Assembly: GCF_004078655.1 (NCBI RefSeq)
Contig: NZ_RZNC01000001.1
Location: forward strand, 1 to 64,000
From: Labedella populi
Lineage (GTDB): Bacteria > Actinomycetota > Actinomycetes > Actinomycetales > Microbacteriaceae
Direction of reading: 5' to 3'
DNA: 64,000 nucleotides
Under the pieces are notes generated by a model that ran no database searches, had not been told where the DNA came from, and was given only the letters and a program-made list of their open reading frames with translations. Below are positions 1-9,505 of this stretch, one piece after another (position 1 is the stretch's first letter; every line of letters begins with the position of its first letter). Both the position numbers and the translations under genes were made by a program.

Positions 1-17
1 CGGGCGACGATCGAATC

Positions 18-455
18 ATGAACACCACACCCCGACGCACTGTCGCCACCCTCGCACTGACCCTGATCGCCGCCGCGCTCACCGGCTGCTCCGCCACCGA
101 CGCCCTCATCCACAAGGAGAAGACGGGCGAGTACGCCGACGTGACCGCCCTGGCCGACTGGGACGGGAACGCGCCGTGGGTGCCGTCGGACGCGACGGAC
201 ATCCGCACCCACGAGTCGACCGACGGAAAGTCCGCCGTCCTCCTGCTCGACAGTTCCACCGAGCTCGATCCCACCCTGTGCGCCGAGATCGATCGGCAGT
301 CCGCGCCCGCCTTCTCGATCGAGGGCGCTCCCGATGTGTACAAGACCGACCGCGTGTTCGCGTGCGGCGACTGGACCGTCGCGCCCGCCGAGGACGGCTG
401 GTACGGCTGGACCCCGAGCGACCCGGACGAGAAGGACCAGTCGCCGAGTGCGTGA
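18..455 (+). CDS. Putative lipoprotein, function unknown
   Basis: A 145-residue protein with a bacterial lipoprotein signal: two arginines at residues 6-7, a hydrophobic stretch at about 9-21, and a lipobox Leu-Thr-Gly-Cys ending at Cys24. After cleavage and lipid attachment it would sit on the outer face of the membrane. The mature part is hydrophilic and acidic, ends in an Asp/Glu-rich tail, and contains two more cysteines (in the 'DPTLCAEI' and 'VFACGDW' stretches) that could form a disulfide. I recognise no domain. The gene lies at the window edge, so its upstream context is unseen; downstream it converges with a TetR-family gene. Confidence 0.75.
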   Translation: MNTTPRRTVATLALTLIAAALTGCSATDALIHKEKTGEYADVTALADWDGNAPWVPSDATDIRTHESTDGKSAVLLLDSSTELDPTLCAEIDRQSAPAFSIEGAPDVYKTDRVFACGDWTVAPAEDGWYGWTPSDPDEKDQSPSA

Positions 456-465
456 CGCCGAGTGG

Positions 466-1032
466 TCAGGCGCGGGTGAGCGCGCGGCAGCTCCGGAGGA
501 ATGACGCCGCGAGAGTGTCGCGGTCGTCAAGGTAGCCCGCCACCATCGCGCCATCCCGGATGAGCATCAGGTCGTCCGCTACGGCGTCCGGATCCTCCAG
601 TTGCAGCGGCGCGACGATCTCGGTGAAGGCCGACTTGCACCACGTGCGGTGTTCGTCGACCGTCCTCCTCACGGCGCTGTCTGCGTCCGGATACTCGGCG
701 GACGCGTTGATGAACGGGCAACCACGGAATCCCGGTTCGCACGCCATCGATCCGACCGCCTCCGAGATGAGCTGGAACGCTCGATCGGCATCGCCGGCCG
801 CATGCTCGATCGCGGCGGAGATGCCTTCGCGTTCCAGCTGCGCCCGGCGCTCGAGGTGCGCGACCACGAGGTCGTCCTTGCTCTTGAAGTGCCGGTAGAA
901 CGTGACCTTCGTGGTCCCTGCGCGCTCGATCACCTTCTCCACGCTCACAGCGCGCAGACCGTCGGCGTAGAACAGCTCGGTCGCCGCCTCGATCAACTGT
1001 TCCCGCATCGACACCTTCACGGCCCCGATCAT
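466..1032 (-). CDS. TetR/AcrR-family transcriptional repressor
   Basis: A 188-residue regulator. The N-terminal helix-turn-helix is visible as 'REQLIEAATELFYADG' followed by 'TTKVTFYRHFKSKDDL', the classic TetR recognition-helix signature. The C-terminal part is a ligand-binding domain with the 'GCPFINASAEY' stretch common in TetR_C domains. The frame is open upstream to 1104, but I start at the ATG at 1032: an AGGAGG box lies six bases before it, and the longer form would run through the operator. It faces the operon starting at 1135, with a 22-bp palindrome between them, so it probably represses that operon and itself. The ligand is unknown. Confidence 0.9.
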   Translation of the reverse strand: MIGAVKVSMREQLIEAATELFYADGLRAVSVEKVIERAGTTKVTFYRHFKSKDDLVVAHLERRAQLEREGISAAIEHAAGDADRAFQLISEAVGSMACEPGFRGCPFINASAEYPDADSAVRRTVDEHRTWCKSAFTEIVAPLQLEDPDAVADDLMLIRDGAMVAGYLDDRDTLAASFLRSCRALTRA

Positions 1033-1087
1033 AAGCGCCTCCTGTCGCTCTTGTGCATTCCCCGGCTCGGCACTATCGTCGAGCCAT

Positions 1088-1109
1088 GTAGAGTGACTAG
1101 TCATTCTAC
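1088..1109. promoter_or_regulatory. 22-bp near-perfect palindrome, likely TetR operator
   Basis: The two 11-base halves are complementary except for one mismatched pair (core TGACTAGTCA). It lies between the divergent TetR gene and the HdeD-like gene starting at 1135. Length and position fit a TetR-family operator. Assignment to the adjacent regulator is inference. Confidence 0.8.
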
Positions 1110-1134
1110 CTCAATCACACAGACAGGAACACTC

Positions 1135-1695
1135 ATGACCGACACCCTTTCCGAACGGCGGCCCATCACCGTCGGCCTCCGCAACCTCTACGCCACCCGC
1201 TTCGGCTTCGCGATCGTGTGGGCGGTTCTCTTCGCCCTCACCGCGTCGACACTGAATCCGCTCAGCATCGCGCTGCTCGTGCTCTATCCCGCAGTCGATC
1301 TCGTCGCGGCCGTCATCGACCACCGCACGTCACGCGCCAGCCGCCCCGCACCCCTGCTGTTCGTGAACATGGCGCTCAGCCTGCTCACCGCGATCGGCCT
1401 CGCGGTCGCTGTGACGTCCGGTCTGCCGGCCGTTCTCATCGTGTGGGGCGTTTGGGCGATCACGACGGGAGGCGTCCAGCTCGTCGTGGGAATCACGCGC
1501 CGCTCACTCGGCGGGCAGTGGCCGATGATCCTGAGCGGCGGTATCTCCGTCCTCGCCGGCGCCGGCTTCATCCTGATGTCGGGCGGCCCCTCGGCTTCTC
1601 TCGTCGGCCTCGCCGGCTACGCGACGCTCGGCGGCATCTTCTTCCTGATCTCCGCACTCCGGCTCAACAGCACAACCAAGGCGGCGACACGATGA
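1135..1695 (+). CDS. HdeD/DUF308-like integral membrane protein
   Basis: A 186-residue membrane protein with about six hydrophobic segments in paired hairpins, including 'FGFAIVWAVLFALTA', 'IALLVLYPAVDLVAAV', 'NMALSLLTAIGLAVAV', 'VLIVWGVWAITTG' and 'LVGLAGYATLGGIFF'. The length and the repeated Gly-rich pairs resemble the HdeD/DUF308 family, whose biochemical role is poorly defined. I start at the ATG at 1135, preceded by ACAGGAA. Its TGA overlaps the ATG of the flavoprotein gene (ATGA), so the two are translationally coupled. It is first in the TetR-controlled operon. Confidence 0.8.
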   Translation: MTDTLSERRPITVGLRNLYATRFGFAIVWAVLFALTASTLNPLSIALLVLYPAVDLVAAVIDHRTSRASRPAPLLFVNMALSLLTAIGLAVAVTSGLPAVLIVWGVWAITTGGVQLVVGITRRSLGGQWPMILSGGISVLAGAGFILMSGGPSASLVGLAGYATLGGIFFLISALRLNSTTKAATR

Positions 1696-3125
1696 CCGAG
1701 TACGACGTCATCGTGATCGGCGCCGGCCCGGTCGGTGAGAACGTCGCGGATCGCGTCGTCCGCGGCGGGCTCACCGCCGCGATCGTCGAGGCGGAGCTCG
1801 TCGGCGGCGAATGCTCCTACTGGGCGTGCATGCCGACCAAGGCACTCCTCCGCGACGCCGCAGCCCTCCGCGCCGCACGGCGACTGCCCGGAGCCGCCGC
1901 CGCGATCACGGGTGACCTCGATCCCGCCGCCGTCTTCGCGCGTCGCGATCGCTTCGCCTCGGGTTGGAAGGACGACGGTCAGGTCGCGTGGCTCGACCAG
2001 GTCGGCATCTCCCTCGTCCGCGGTCACGGGCGACTCGCGGGCACCCGGACGGTGACCGTCACCGCGGACTCCGGCGACGTCGTCACCCTCACCGCTCGGC
2101 ATGCAGTCGTCCTGGCGACGGGCACGAGCGCCTCGGTGCCCGCGGTCCCGGGACTCGCCGACGCCGGGGCGTGGACGAACCGGGAAGCGGTCTCCGCCAC
2201 CCGTGCACCCGAGCGGCTCGCGATCATCGGCGGCGGCGTGGTGGGCTCGGAGATGGCCACGGCGTTCAGCGCGCTCGGCTCCTCCGTCACCCTCATCGCG
2301 AGGGACGGCGTCCTGCCGAACGTCGAGCCGTACGCCTCCGAGCACGTCCTCGCGGCGCTGCGCGACGCGGGCGTCGACGTCCTCATCGGTGGGAGCCCGA
2401 CCTCGGTGTCGAGGGACGCCGCCGGAACGGTGCACATCGCCCTCGCCGACGGCGGCGTGGTGGAGGCGGACGAGGTGCTCGTCGCCACCGGCCGGACGCC
2501 CAACAGCGCCGACCTCGGCCTCGATCGGGTCGGGCTCACTCCAGGGACCTGGCTGACGGTCGATGACACGCTCCGTGTACTCGATGCGTCGGGCGAACCC
2601 CTCGGCGACGGCTGGCTGTACGCAGCCGGCGACATCAACCGGCGGGCGCTCCTGACCCACCAGGGCAAGTACCAGGCTCGCGCCGTGGGCGACGTCATCG
2701 TGGCGCGCGCGACCGGCGCGGCGGTCGAGGACGCACCGTGGGGCCGTCACACCCCCACTGCAGATCTCCGCGCCGTACCGCAGGTCGTCTTCACCGAACC
2801 CGAGATCGCGTCCGTCGGCCACACCGTCGCGAGCGCGGAGCGGGCCGGGCTGAAGGTGCGCTCGGTCGAGTACGACCTCGGAGCCGTCGCGGGAGCCGCG
2901 CTCCACGCCGATGGGTACGCCGGGCGCGCGAGCATCCTGATCGACGACGAGGGGGACCGCATCGTCGGCTTCACCGCCGTTGGTCCGGACGTCGCGGAAC
3001 TGCTGCACGCGGCGACGATCGCCATCACCGCCGAGGTTCCACTCGACCGGCTCTGGCACGCCGTGCCCGCCTACCCGACCGTCAGCGAGGTCTGGCTGCG
3101 TCTTCTCGAGACCGCCGGTCTCTGA
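1692..3125 (+). CDS. FAD-dependent pyridine nucleotide-disulfide oxidoreductase
   Basis: A 477-residue class I flavoprotein disulfide reductase of the mercuric reductase/dihydrolipoamide dehydrogenase type. It shows the FAD dinucleotide fold 'VIGAGPVGENVADR' at residues 7-20, a redox-active pair in 'GGECSYWACMPTK' (Cys-x4-Cys, about residues 42-47), a second NAD(P) fold 'IIGGGVVGSEMA', the FAD-binding 'YAAGDIN', and a C-terminal dimerisation domain ending in the usual 'HAVPAYPTVSEVW'. The catalytic His of the interface is therefore present. It has no N-terminal metal-binding domain, so a general thiol or quinone reductase is as likely as Hg reduction. The ATG overlaps the upstream TGA. Confidence 0.9.
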   Translation: MTEYDVIVIGAGPVGENVADRVVRGGLTAAIVEAELVGGECSYWACMPTKALLRDAAALRAARRLPGAAAAITGDLDPAAVFARRDRFASGWKDDGQVAWLDQVGISLVRGHGRLAGTRTVTVTADSGDVVTLTARHAVVLATGTSASVPAVPGLADAGAWTNREAVSATRAPERLAIIGGGVVGSEMATAFSALGSSVTLIARDGVLPNVEPYASEHVLAALRDAGVDVLIGGSPTSVSRDAAGTVHIALADGGVVEADEVLVATGRTPNSADLGLDRVGLTPGTWLTVDDTLRVLDASGEPLGDGWLYAAGDINRRALLTHQGKYQARAVGDVIVARATGAAVEDAPWGRHTPTADLRAVPQVVFTEPEIASVGHTVASAERAGLKVRSVEYDLGAVAGAALHADGYAGRASILIDDEGDRIVGFTAVGPDVAELLHAATIAITAEVPLDRLWHAVPAYPTVSEVWLRLLETAGL

Positions 3126-3184
3126 CGCGAGGCCCTGGTCCACACCTTCATCAATCCGCAAGACCACATCAACAGGAGATCATC

Positions 3185-3490
3185 ATGACCACCAAGATCA
3201 CGTTCATCATCGACAACCCGGCGGACCCCGAGGCGTTCGAATCCGCGTACGCGGAGGTCACCGCTCTCGCCGACCGCCTCCCGGCGCTTCGCCGGCGCGA
3301 GTCCGCGAAGGTCTGGCCGAAGGAGGACGGCACGCCGACTACGGCGCACCGCACCCTCGACCTCTATTTCGACTCCTACCAGGACGCCTCGGCGGCGGTC
3401 ACCACGCCTGCGGCCGGCGAATTCGTGGGAAAGCTCGTCGCCACCGGCGCGTCGTTCACCGGGCTCTTCTCGGACGTCGAGGCGGACTGA
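3185..3490 (+). CDS. EthD-family (dimeric alpha/beta barrel) protein
   Basis: A 101-residue protein resembling EthD: 'ITFIIDNPADPEAFESAYAE' at the N terminus and a ferredoxin-like alpha/beta pattern ending in 'GASFTGLFSDV'. EthD-type proteins are small dimeric barrel proteins linked to oxidative degradation; the function here is not established. An AACAGGAGA box precedes the ATG. It follows the flavoprotein by 59 bases and is the last gene of the TetR-controlled operon, before a strong hairpin. Confidence 0.8.
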   Translation: MTTKITFIIDNPADPEAFESAYAEVTALADRLPALRRRESAKVWPKEDGTPTTAHRTLDLYFDSYQDASAAVTTPAAGEFVGKLVATGASFTGLFSDVEAD

Positions 3491-3552
3491 GCCCGCCGTT
3501 CAGTTCGCCACGCGCGGGACGGTTCCCCGACCCGCGCACGAGCCGACACGAA

Positions 3553-3584
3553 CGGCCCGCCGTCTCCGAGGAGAGGGCGGGCCG
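3553..3584. terminator. Hairpin terminator between convergent genes
   Basis: A perfect 9-bp GC-only stem (CGGCCCGCC at 3553-3561 with GGCGGGCCG at 3576-3584) with a 14-base loop, followed on the plus strand by a pyrimidine-rich stretch. It lies between the EthD-like gene and the convergent aldo/keto reductase and could serve both. Confidence 0.75.
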
Positions 3585-3619
3585 CTCGTCTTCTGACAGG
3601 CTCAGGACCGGGGAACCGG

Positions 3620-4624
3620 CTAGACCAGGCGGCCTTCGGGGGACTTCGTCTCCGACGGGTCGGTTTCGGGCAGGTCACCGAGCGCCTCATCGATCGCCTT
3701 CAGCACGGACTCGTCGAGCTTCACGCCCGCCGCTGCCGCGTTCGACTCGATCTGCTCGGGCTTCGACGCACCGACGATCGCGCCCGCGACGTTGTCGTTC
3801 GACAGCGTCCACGCGACGGCGAGCTGCGCCATTGTGATGCCGAGGTCGTCCGCGATGGGCTTGAGCTTCTGCACGGCGGTCAGGGTCTCGTCGTTCATGA
3901 ACCGCTTGATCATGTCCGCACCACCCTTCTCGTCGGTGGCGCGGCTGCCCTGCGGGAGTTCCTCGCCCGGCTTGTACTTTCCGGTGAGCACGCCCTGCGC
4001 GATGGGCGACCAGACGATCTGCGAGATGCCGAGATCACGCGAGGTCGGGACGACCTTCTCCTCGATGACACGCCACAGCATCGAGTACTGCGGCTGGTTC
4101 GAGACGAGCTGGATGCCGAGGTCTTCGGCGAGCTCGTGGGCCTCCGAGAGCTGCTCGGCCGTCCACTCGGACACACCGATGTAGAGGGCCTTGCCCTGCT
4201 CGACGACGTCGGCGAAGGCGATCATCGTCTCTTCGAGCGGGGTCTCGTAGTCGTAACGGTGCGCTTGGTAGAGGTCGACGTAGTCGGTCTGGAGACGCTG
4301 CAGCGACTCGTCGATCGAGTGCCGGATGTGCTTACGGCTGAGGCCGGTGTCGTTGTGGCCCTTCGGGCCGGTCGGGAAGTAGACCTTCGTGAAGATTTCG
4401 ATGCCCGCGCGACGCTCTCCCTTGAGGGCCTCGCCGAGGACCGTCTCCGCCGCACCGTTGGCGTAGCCGTCGGCCGTGTCGAAGGTCGTGATGCCCGCAT
4501 CGAGGGCCGCGCGCACCGACTTCATGGCGGTGTCGTTCTCCACCTGGGAGCCGTGCGTGAGCCAGTTGCCGTAAATGATCTCTGAGATCTTGAGTCCGCT
4601 GTTGCCGAGGTATCGGAATTCCAT
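3620..4624 (-). CDS. Aldo/keto reductase
   Basis: A 334-residue NADPH-dependent carbonyl reductase with a TIM-barrel fold. The catalytic tetrad is visible as Asp and Tyr in 'TFDTADGYANG', Lys in 'EIFTKVYF' and His in 'LYQAHRYD'. The cofactor-binding C-terminal part contains 'GAIVGASKPEQIESN'. The N-terminal 'MEFRYLGNSGLKIS' and the length match the YghZ/Kv-beta-like branch. The substrate cannot be read from sequence. The start is the ATG at 4624, with no strong ribosome site. It is monocistronic, converging with the TetR-controlled operon. Confidence 0.92.
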   Translation of the reverse strand: MEFRYLGNSGLKISEIIYGNWLTHGSQVENDTAMKSVRAALDAGITTFDTADGYANGAAETVLGEALKGERRAGIEIFTKVYFPTGPKGHNDTGLSRKHIRHSIDESLQRLQTDYVDLYQAHRYDYETPLEETMIAFADVVEQGKALYIGVSEWTAEQLSEAHELAEDLGIQLVSNQPQYSMLWRVIEEKVVPTSRDLGISQIVWSPIAQGVLTGKYKPGEELPQGSRATDEKGGADMIKRFMNDETLTAVQKLKPIADDLGITMAQLAVAWTLSNDNVAGAIVGASKPEQIESNAAAAGVKLDESVLKAIDEALGDLPETDPSETKSPEGRLV

Positions 4625-4693
4625 GGTGCAACGCTACGCCTGCCGCTGGAGCGCGCTCACGGGATTGCACGCATTCCCTCGCCGCGCTACGCC

Positions 4694-4743
4694 GCGAAAG
4701 GGCTACACCCGCACGAGGGCGCCACCTCTACCGGGCGCCCTCG
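4694..4743 (-). repeat. Hairpin repeat element, copy 1
   Basis: It contains a perfect 10-bp stem (CGAGGGCGCC at 4714-4723 with GGCGCCCTCG at 4734-4743). The stem is preceded by a flank with shared blocks CTACACCCGCA and GAGGGCGCCA that recur near 37843-37889. It lies just downstream of the ABC-F gene on the minus strand, so one copy may act as its terminator, although no T-run follows. Confidence 0.6.
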
Positions 4744-4796
4744 CAACCGAACTACCGCCGTCGGGCACATCCCCCGACGAGGCAGACTCCGGCAGA

Positions 4797-6476
<1,680 letters not shown>

Positions 6477-6649
6477 CCGCCCATTCTCCCTGGTGGTTTA
6501 GCTGACTCTCCCCGCTCTCGGCGAACCGTTGGTGTGCTAACAAGGGAAACGATCTGAGTTCGTGACGACAGCAGCCAACGTAAGCCCGTGCACGATTGCA
6601 CCTCAAGCCGCCAGCCCTTCGCACCGGGTACAGCCGTATGGTTTGACAC

Positions 6650-7405
6650 GTGGACTATCTCGACGAAAACGAACTGATGACAATTCGTCGACGTCTCGCA
6701 ACCGGTGAACTCGCAAGTCTTGATTTCGGCGCGACCAATCCATTGCGGCCGAACGGGCTGGCCAGTGCTCTTGCTCGCCAGTCCGCCGGGCTCGGCAGCT
6801 TTCGGAAGTACGACACCGTCCCGCTGGTGGCGGCAACGTTGTTTTACGGCCTCGTGCTGAACCACCCGTTCGAGAACGGGAACAAGCGCACGGCACTCGT
6901 TGCGATGCTCGTGTTCTTGCAACAGAACCGGACTCTGCTCGTCGGCGCCTCAGAGAACGAGCTTTATGACATGGCGACTGGCGTCGCAGCGCATAGTTTC
7001 CCCCTTCCGCCAGGTGTCGAGCGCGACGCCGACTCCGAGGTTGCATCGATCGGCGCGTGGCTTGCTCGGCGGACGCGCGCGCTCGAGCGCGGCGACAAGA
7101 CGATGCAGTTCAAAGAGTTTCGCGCGCAGTTGGAGTCGCAAGGGTGCTCCTTCGGCGCTCCAGCAGGCAACTACATCAAGGTTTACCGCCAGACGGCAGA
7201 CGGTGAGCTATCCGCGAAAATGGGCTACCCGAAAGCAAACTTCAGCGTAGGAGTTCAAGACGTCAAGCGCGTCCGCGGGCTACTCAAGCTCGACGAAACG
7301 CACGGCTTCGATTCAGGAGCGTTCTACGAAGATGAACTGGACGCTGTGGTCGACGGCTTTGTGAACACGTATCGCCAAGTACTAGACCGCCTCGCGCTGA
7401 CCTAA
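6650..7405 (+). CDS. Fic/Doc-family protein with C-terminal extension
   Basis: A 251-residue protein. The N-terminal half carries the Fic/Doc core motif 'HPFENGNKRTA' (about residues 73-83), the active-site loop of AMP-transferases and of the Doc kinase; the GNKRTA ending is Doc-like. The C-terminal half, starting near 'MQFKEFRAQLESQGC', is an extra domain of roughly 95 residues with a loose resemblance to the small HicA-type fold, which I cannot confirm. The GTG start at 6650 lacks a clear ribosome site; an ATG ten codons on is an alternative. Codons are visibly less GC-rich than in neighbours, suggesting transfer. No antitoxin gene is visible beside it. Confidence 0.75.
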   Translation: MDYLDENELMTIRRRLATGELASLDFGATNPLRPNGLASALARQSAGLGSFRKYDTVPLVAATLFYGLVLNHPFENGNKRTALVAMLVFLQQNRTLLVGASENELYDMATGVAAHSFPLPPGVERDADSEVASIGAWLARRTRALERGDKTMQFKEFRAQLESQGCSFGAPAGNYIKVYRQTADGELSAKMGYPKANFSVGVQDVKRVRGLLKLDETHGFDSGAFYEDELDAVVDGFVNTYRQVLDRLALT

Positions 7406-7505
7406 TCCGATCGGGTTATCTGCGATGAGGCGTCGCGGCCGCGCGCATCTCCTTGACGTCAAGTCATTCCGTGGGACAAGCGAACTGCCGTTCCGTAGAG
7501 ACGCT

Positions 7506-8438
7506 TCACCGTTCAAAGCGAAACAACGAACGCTGGACGATAGCGAAATTTCGTTCTCGCTCGTACTGCATCGTGACGAGCGCATCGTCGTGCGCTGCCG
7601 CAACTTCTCCATCGCTATCGTCGTATCCCGTGAACTCGATGAGCATCTTGGCAGTCACGCTGGAGGCGATGAAAGCAGTTTCCGAACAATACTCAGCAAG
7701 CCACGCTGGCATCCCGACTACATAGTGCGGGGTCCGCGTTCCGGTAGTTACTCCAATGAAATCTCCGATGCCAAGCGACTCGCCATGAGCTACTGCAGAG
7801 AAACGAGAGTATCGGAGACGGCCATCTGGGCCGAGCAGGTTTCCAAACTCGGACGCCAGCCATGTATCACTAGCGACAGCTGGCCTTTCGCCAGCTAGTA
7901 GCGTTCGCAGATCATCAGCGACGACGTCTCGGAAGGATGTGACGCTTCTCTCGACACCCGAATCCACCGAGGCCAAGACAGCGTCGGGCTCAAGTTTGTG
8001 ACGAAGATTGAGTTCACGCTCGAGAGAAGAAAGCCACCGGACCGTTATCTCCTTTTGACTCGGGGCACTCATCAGCCACCAAGCCTTCGCGAAACTCTCG
8101 ATACACCCGCGACTTGTCGTCACAATGGCGAAAGATGCTCGTTCGTCGGGGAGAGCTGTTGCTACGAGCCGCGCGTGATCAAGCCCCGCGCGGAAGGCAA
8201 ACACGATTCTGTCTAGGGCGTCGTCAATTGGCGTCGATGTTGTTCGTATGGGAATGGCAGATTGTTGCGCCTTGAGCCTTCCCGCCCGCGAAGTTGCCGT
8301 CGGACCGCGATCGACACACCACGCAAACACCTTCAAGAAGGCGTCGGAGGCTCGCAGGTAGCTTGCCGTTAGGCGCCTACGACTCTCGAGCGGCAATCGT
8401 ACAAGGTGTCCATTTCCGGCGTTCGAGGAAAACTGCAC
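7506..8438 (-). CDS. Hypothetical protein with a HEPN-like Arg-x5-His motif
   Basis: A 310-residue, mainly helical, soluble protein that I do not recognise with confidence. A segment near residue 215 reads 'RYSRFSAVAHGES', placing Arg-x5-His followed by Gly; this resembles the R-x4-6-H motif of HEPN-type ribonucleases and also the S-x-x-x-H-G element of some uncharacterised abortive-infection-like families. It starts at GTG 8438. It converges with the Fic/Doc-like gene and shares its lower GC content, so the two probably arrived together. A role in defence or toxin activity is inference only. Confidence 0.55.
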   Translation of the reverse strand: MQFSSNAGNGHLVRLPLESRRRLTASYLRASDAFLKVFAWCVDRGPTATSRAGRLKAQQSAIPIRTTSTPIDDALDRIVFAFRAGLDHARLVATALPDERASFAIVTTSRGCIESFAKAWWLMSAPSQKEITVRWLSSLERELNLRHKLEPDAVLASVDSGVERSVTSFRDVVADDLRTLLAGERPAVASDTWLASEFGNLLGPDGRLRYSRFSAVAHGESLGIGDFIGVTTGTRTPHYVVGMPAWLAEYCSETAFIASSVTAKMLIEFTGYDDSDGEVAAAHDDALVTMQYERERNFAIVQRSLFRFER

Positions 8439-8543
8439 GGCGAGAGAATACTCCTGGGCGAGCAGTCTCTCTCCTCGGGCACATTCCGATTGCGCCTACC
8501 GCATCCCATGTCACTCACGCGAATGAGGACGAGCCAAGGTCAA

Positions 8544-9365
8544 TCAACTGCCGGTGGCCGCGAGCGAGGCGAGCAGCCCGAGCTTCTCGGCGGCGTCGCT
8601 GTCCTCGTCGGGGTAGTAGAGCACGAGGATGACGTCACCGACGGGCAGTTTCTCGCGGTGGAGTCGGAGTTCGCCGACCGTCGGGTGGTGCAGCGTCGTC
8701 GTGCCGCCCTCGAGCGGGCGGAGGTCGTGGCGCGCCCAGAGCGAGCGGAAGCGGGCGCTCGCGAGCGAGAGTTCCCCGACGAGCGCCACCGCCCGCTGGT
8801 CCGTGACATCATCACCCAGCGTGTGACGCGCGAGTGCGACGAAGCCCTCAACGGCCCGCTCCCAGTCCTCGTGGAAGTCTCGCTCGGCGGGATCGAGCAG
8901 GAGCGAGCGCAACCGGTTCTCGCCCGGAACGAGTCGCGGTGAGAGCGCGACGGCGAGCGGGTTGGACGCGAGCACGTCGAAGTGACGGCTCTCGACGAAG
9001 GTGGGCACCCCGATCGCCGCGAGGAGGTGGTGCAGGCGATCCGGGACACGGTCGAGTCGCCGGGAGCGGCGCGGGCGCGGAGCGGTCCCGCCGAGCCCGC
9101 GCAAATGGTCGGCCTCGACGTCGTCGAGCTGGAGCACACGCGCGAGGGCATCGAGCACGTGCGGCGAGGGGTTCTTGTCTCGACCGCGTTCGAGCCGCAC
9201 GTAATAGTCGGCGCTGATTCCGGCGAGGAGAGCGACCTCCTCGCGCCGGAGCCCCGGCACCCGACGGTTCGACCCGACGGTCAGGCCGAACGTCTCCGGC
9301 CGGACGAGGGCGCGACGCGCTGCGAGGTACTCGCCGAGCCGCCCCGGCTCCTCGTTCCCGTCCAC
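8544..9365 (-). CDS. XRE-type regulator with MmyB-like ligand-binding domain
   Basis: A 273-residue regulator. The N-terminal helix-turn-helix holds the family signature 'RRVPGLRREEVALLAGIS' followed by 'YYVRLERGRDKNPS', and the C-terminal about 170 residues match the MmyB-like (PAS-related) ligand-binding domain that is abundant in actinobacteria. It starts with GTG at 9365 after a GGGAG box. It is divergent from the SDR gene at 9506, the usual arrangement in which this regulator type controls a neighbouring short-chain dehydrogenase. The ligand is unknown. Confidence 0.9.
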   Translation of the reverse strand: MDGNEEPGRLGEYLAARRALVRPETFGLTVGSNRRVPGLRREEVALLAGISADYYVRLERGRDKNPSPHVLDALARVLQLDDVEADHLRGLGGTAPRPRRSRRLDRVPDRLHHLLAAIGVPTFVESRHFDVLASNPLAVALSPRLVPGENRLRSLLLDPAERDFHEDWERAVEGFVALARHTLGDDVTDQRAVALVGELSLASARFRSLWARHDLRPLEGGTTTLHHPTVGELRLHREKLPVGDVILVLYYPDEDSDAAEKLGLLASLAATGS

Positions 9366-9505
9366 GCTCCCACGGTACGCGCGTCGCTCGCACCGAGAGA
9401 GGCCCTGCCACTCCTCGTCTCAGCCCTCCTCGTCTCAGCGGGGACGTTCCCCGCCGCAGCGGACGGGGCGAGGATTCCGGTGTACCGATCAGAAGGAGAT
9501 TCACC

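Noticed and set aside
1692-3125. Mercuric reductase (merA)
   Set aside because: There is no HMA domain, no C-terminal vicinal Cys pair and no merR/merT neighbour; a TetR regulator and EthD partner point elsewhere.
1617-3167. A 516-codon open frame antisense to the FAD reductase gene
   Set aside because: Its composition (Arg, Gly, Asp, Val-rich with no motif) is that of a shadow in GC-rich DNA, and the plus-strand enzyme has all its catalytic motifs.
6588-6601. GTGCA-CGAT-TGCAC hairpin upstream of the Fic/Doc-like gene
   Set aside because: Only five base pairs; too short to claim as operator or terminator.
7425-7898. Plus-strand frame of 157 codons in the lower-GC patch
   Set aside because: It is antisense to the better supported 310-codon gene, has no domain and lacks a start signal.
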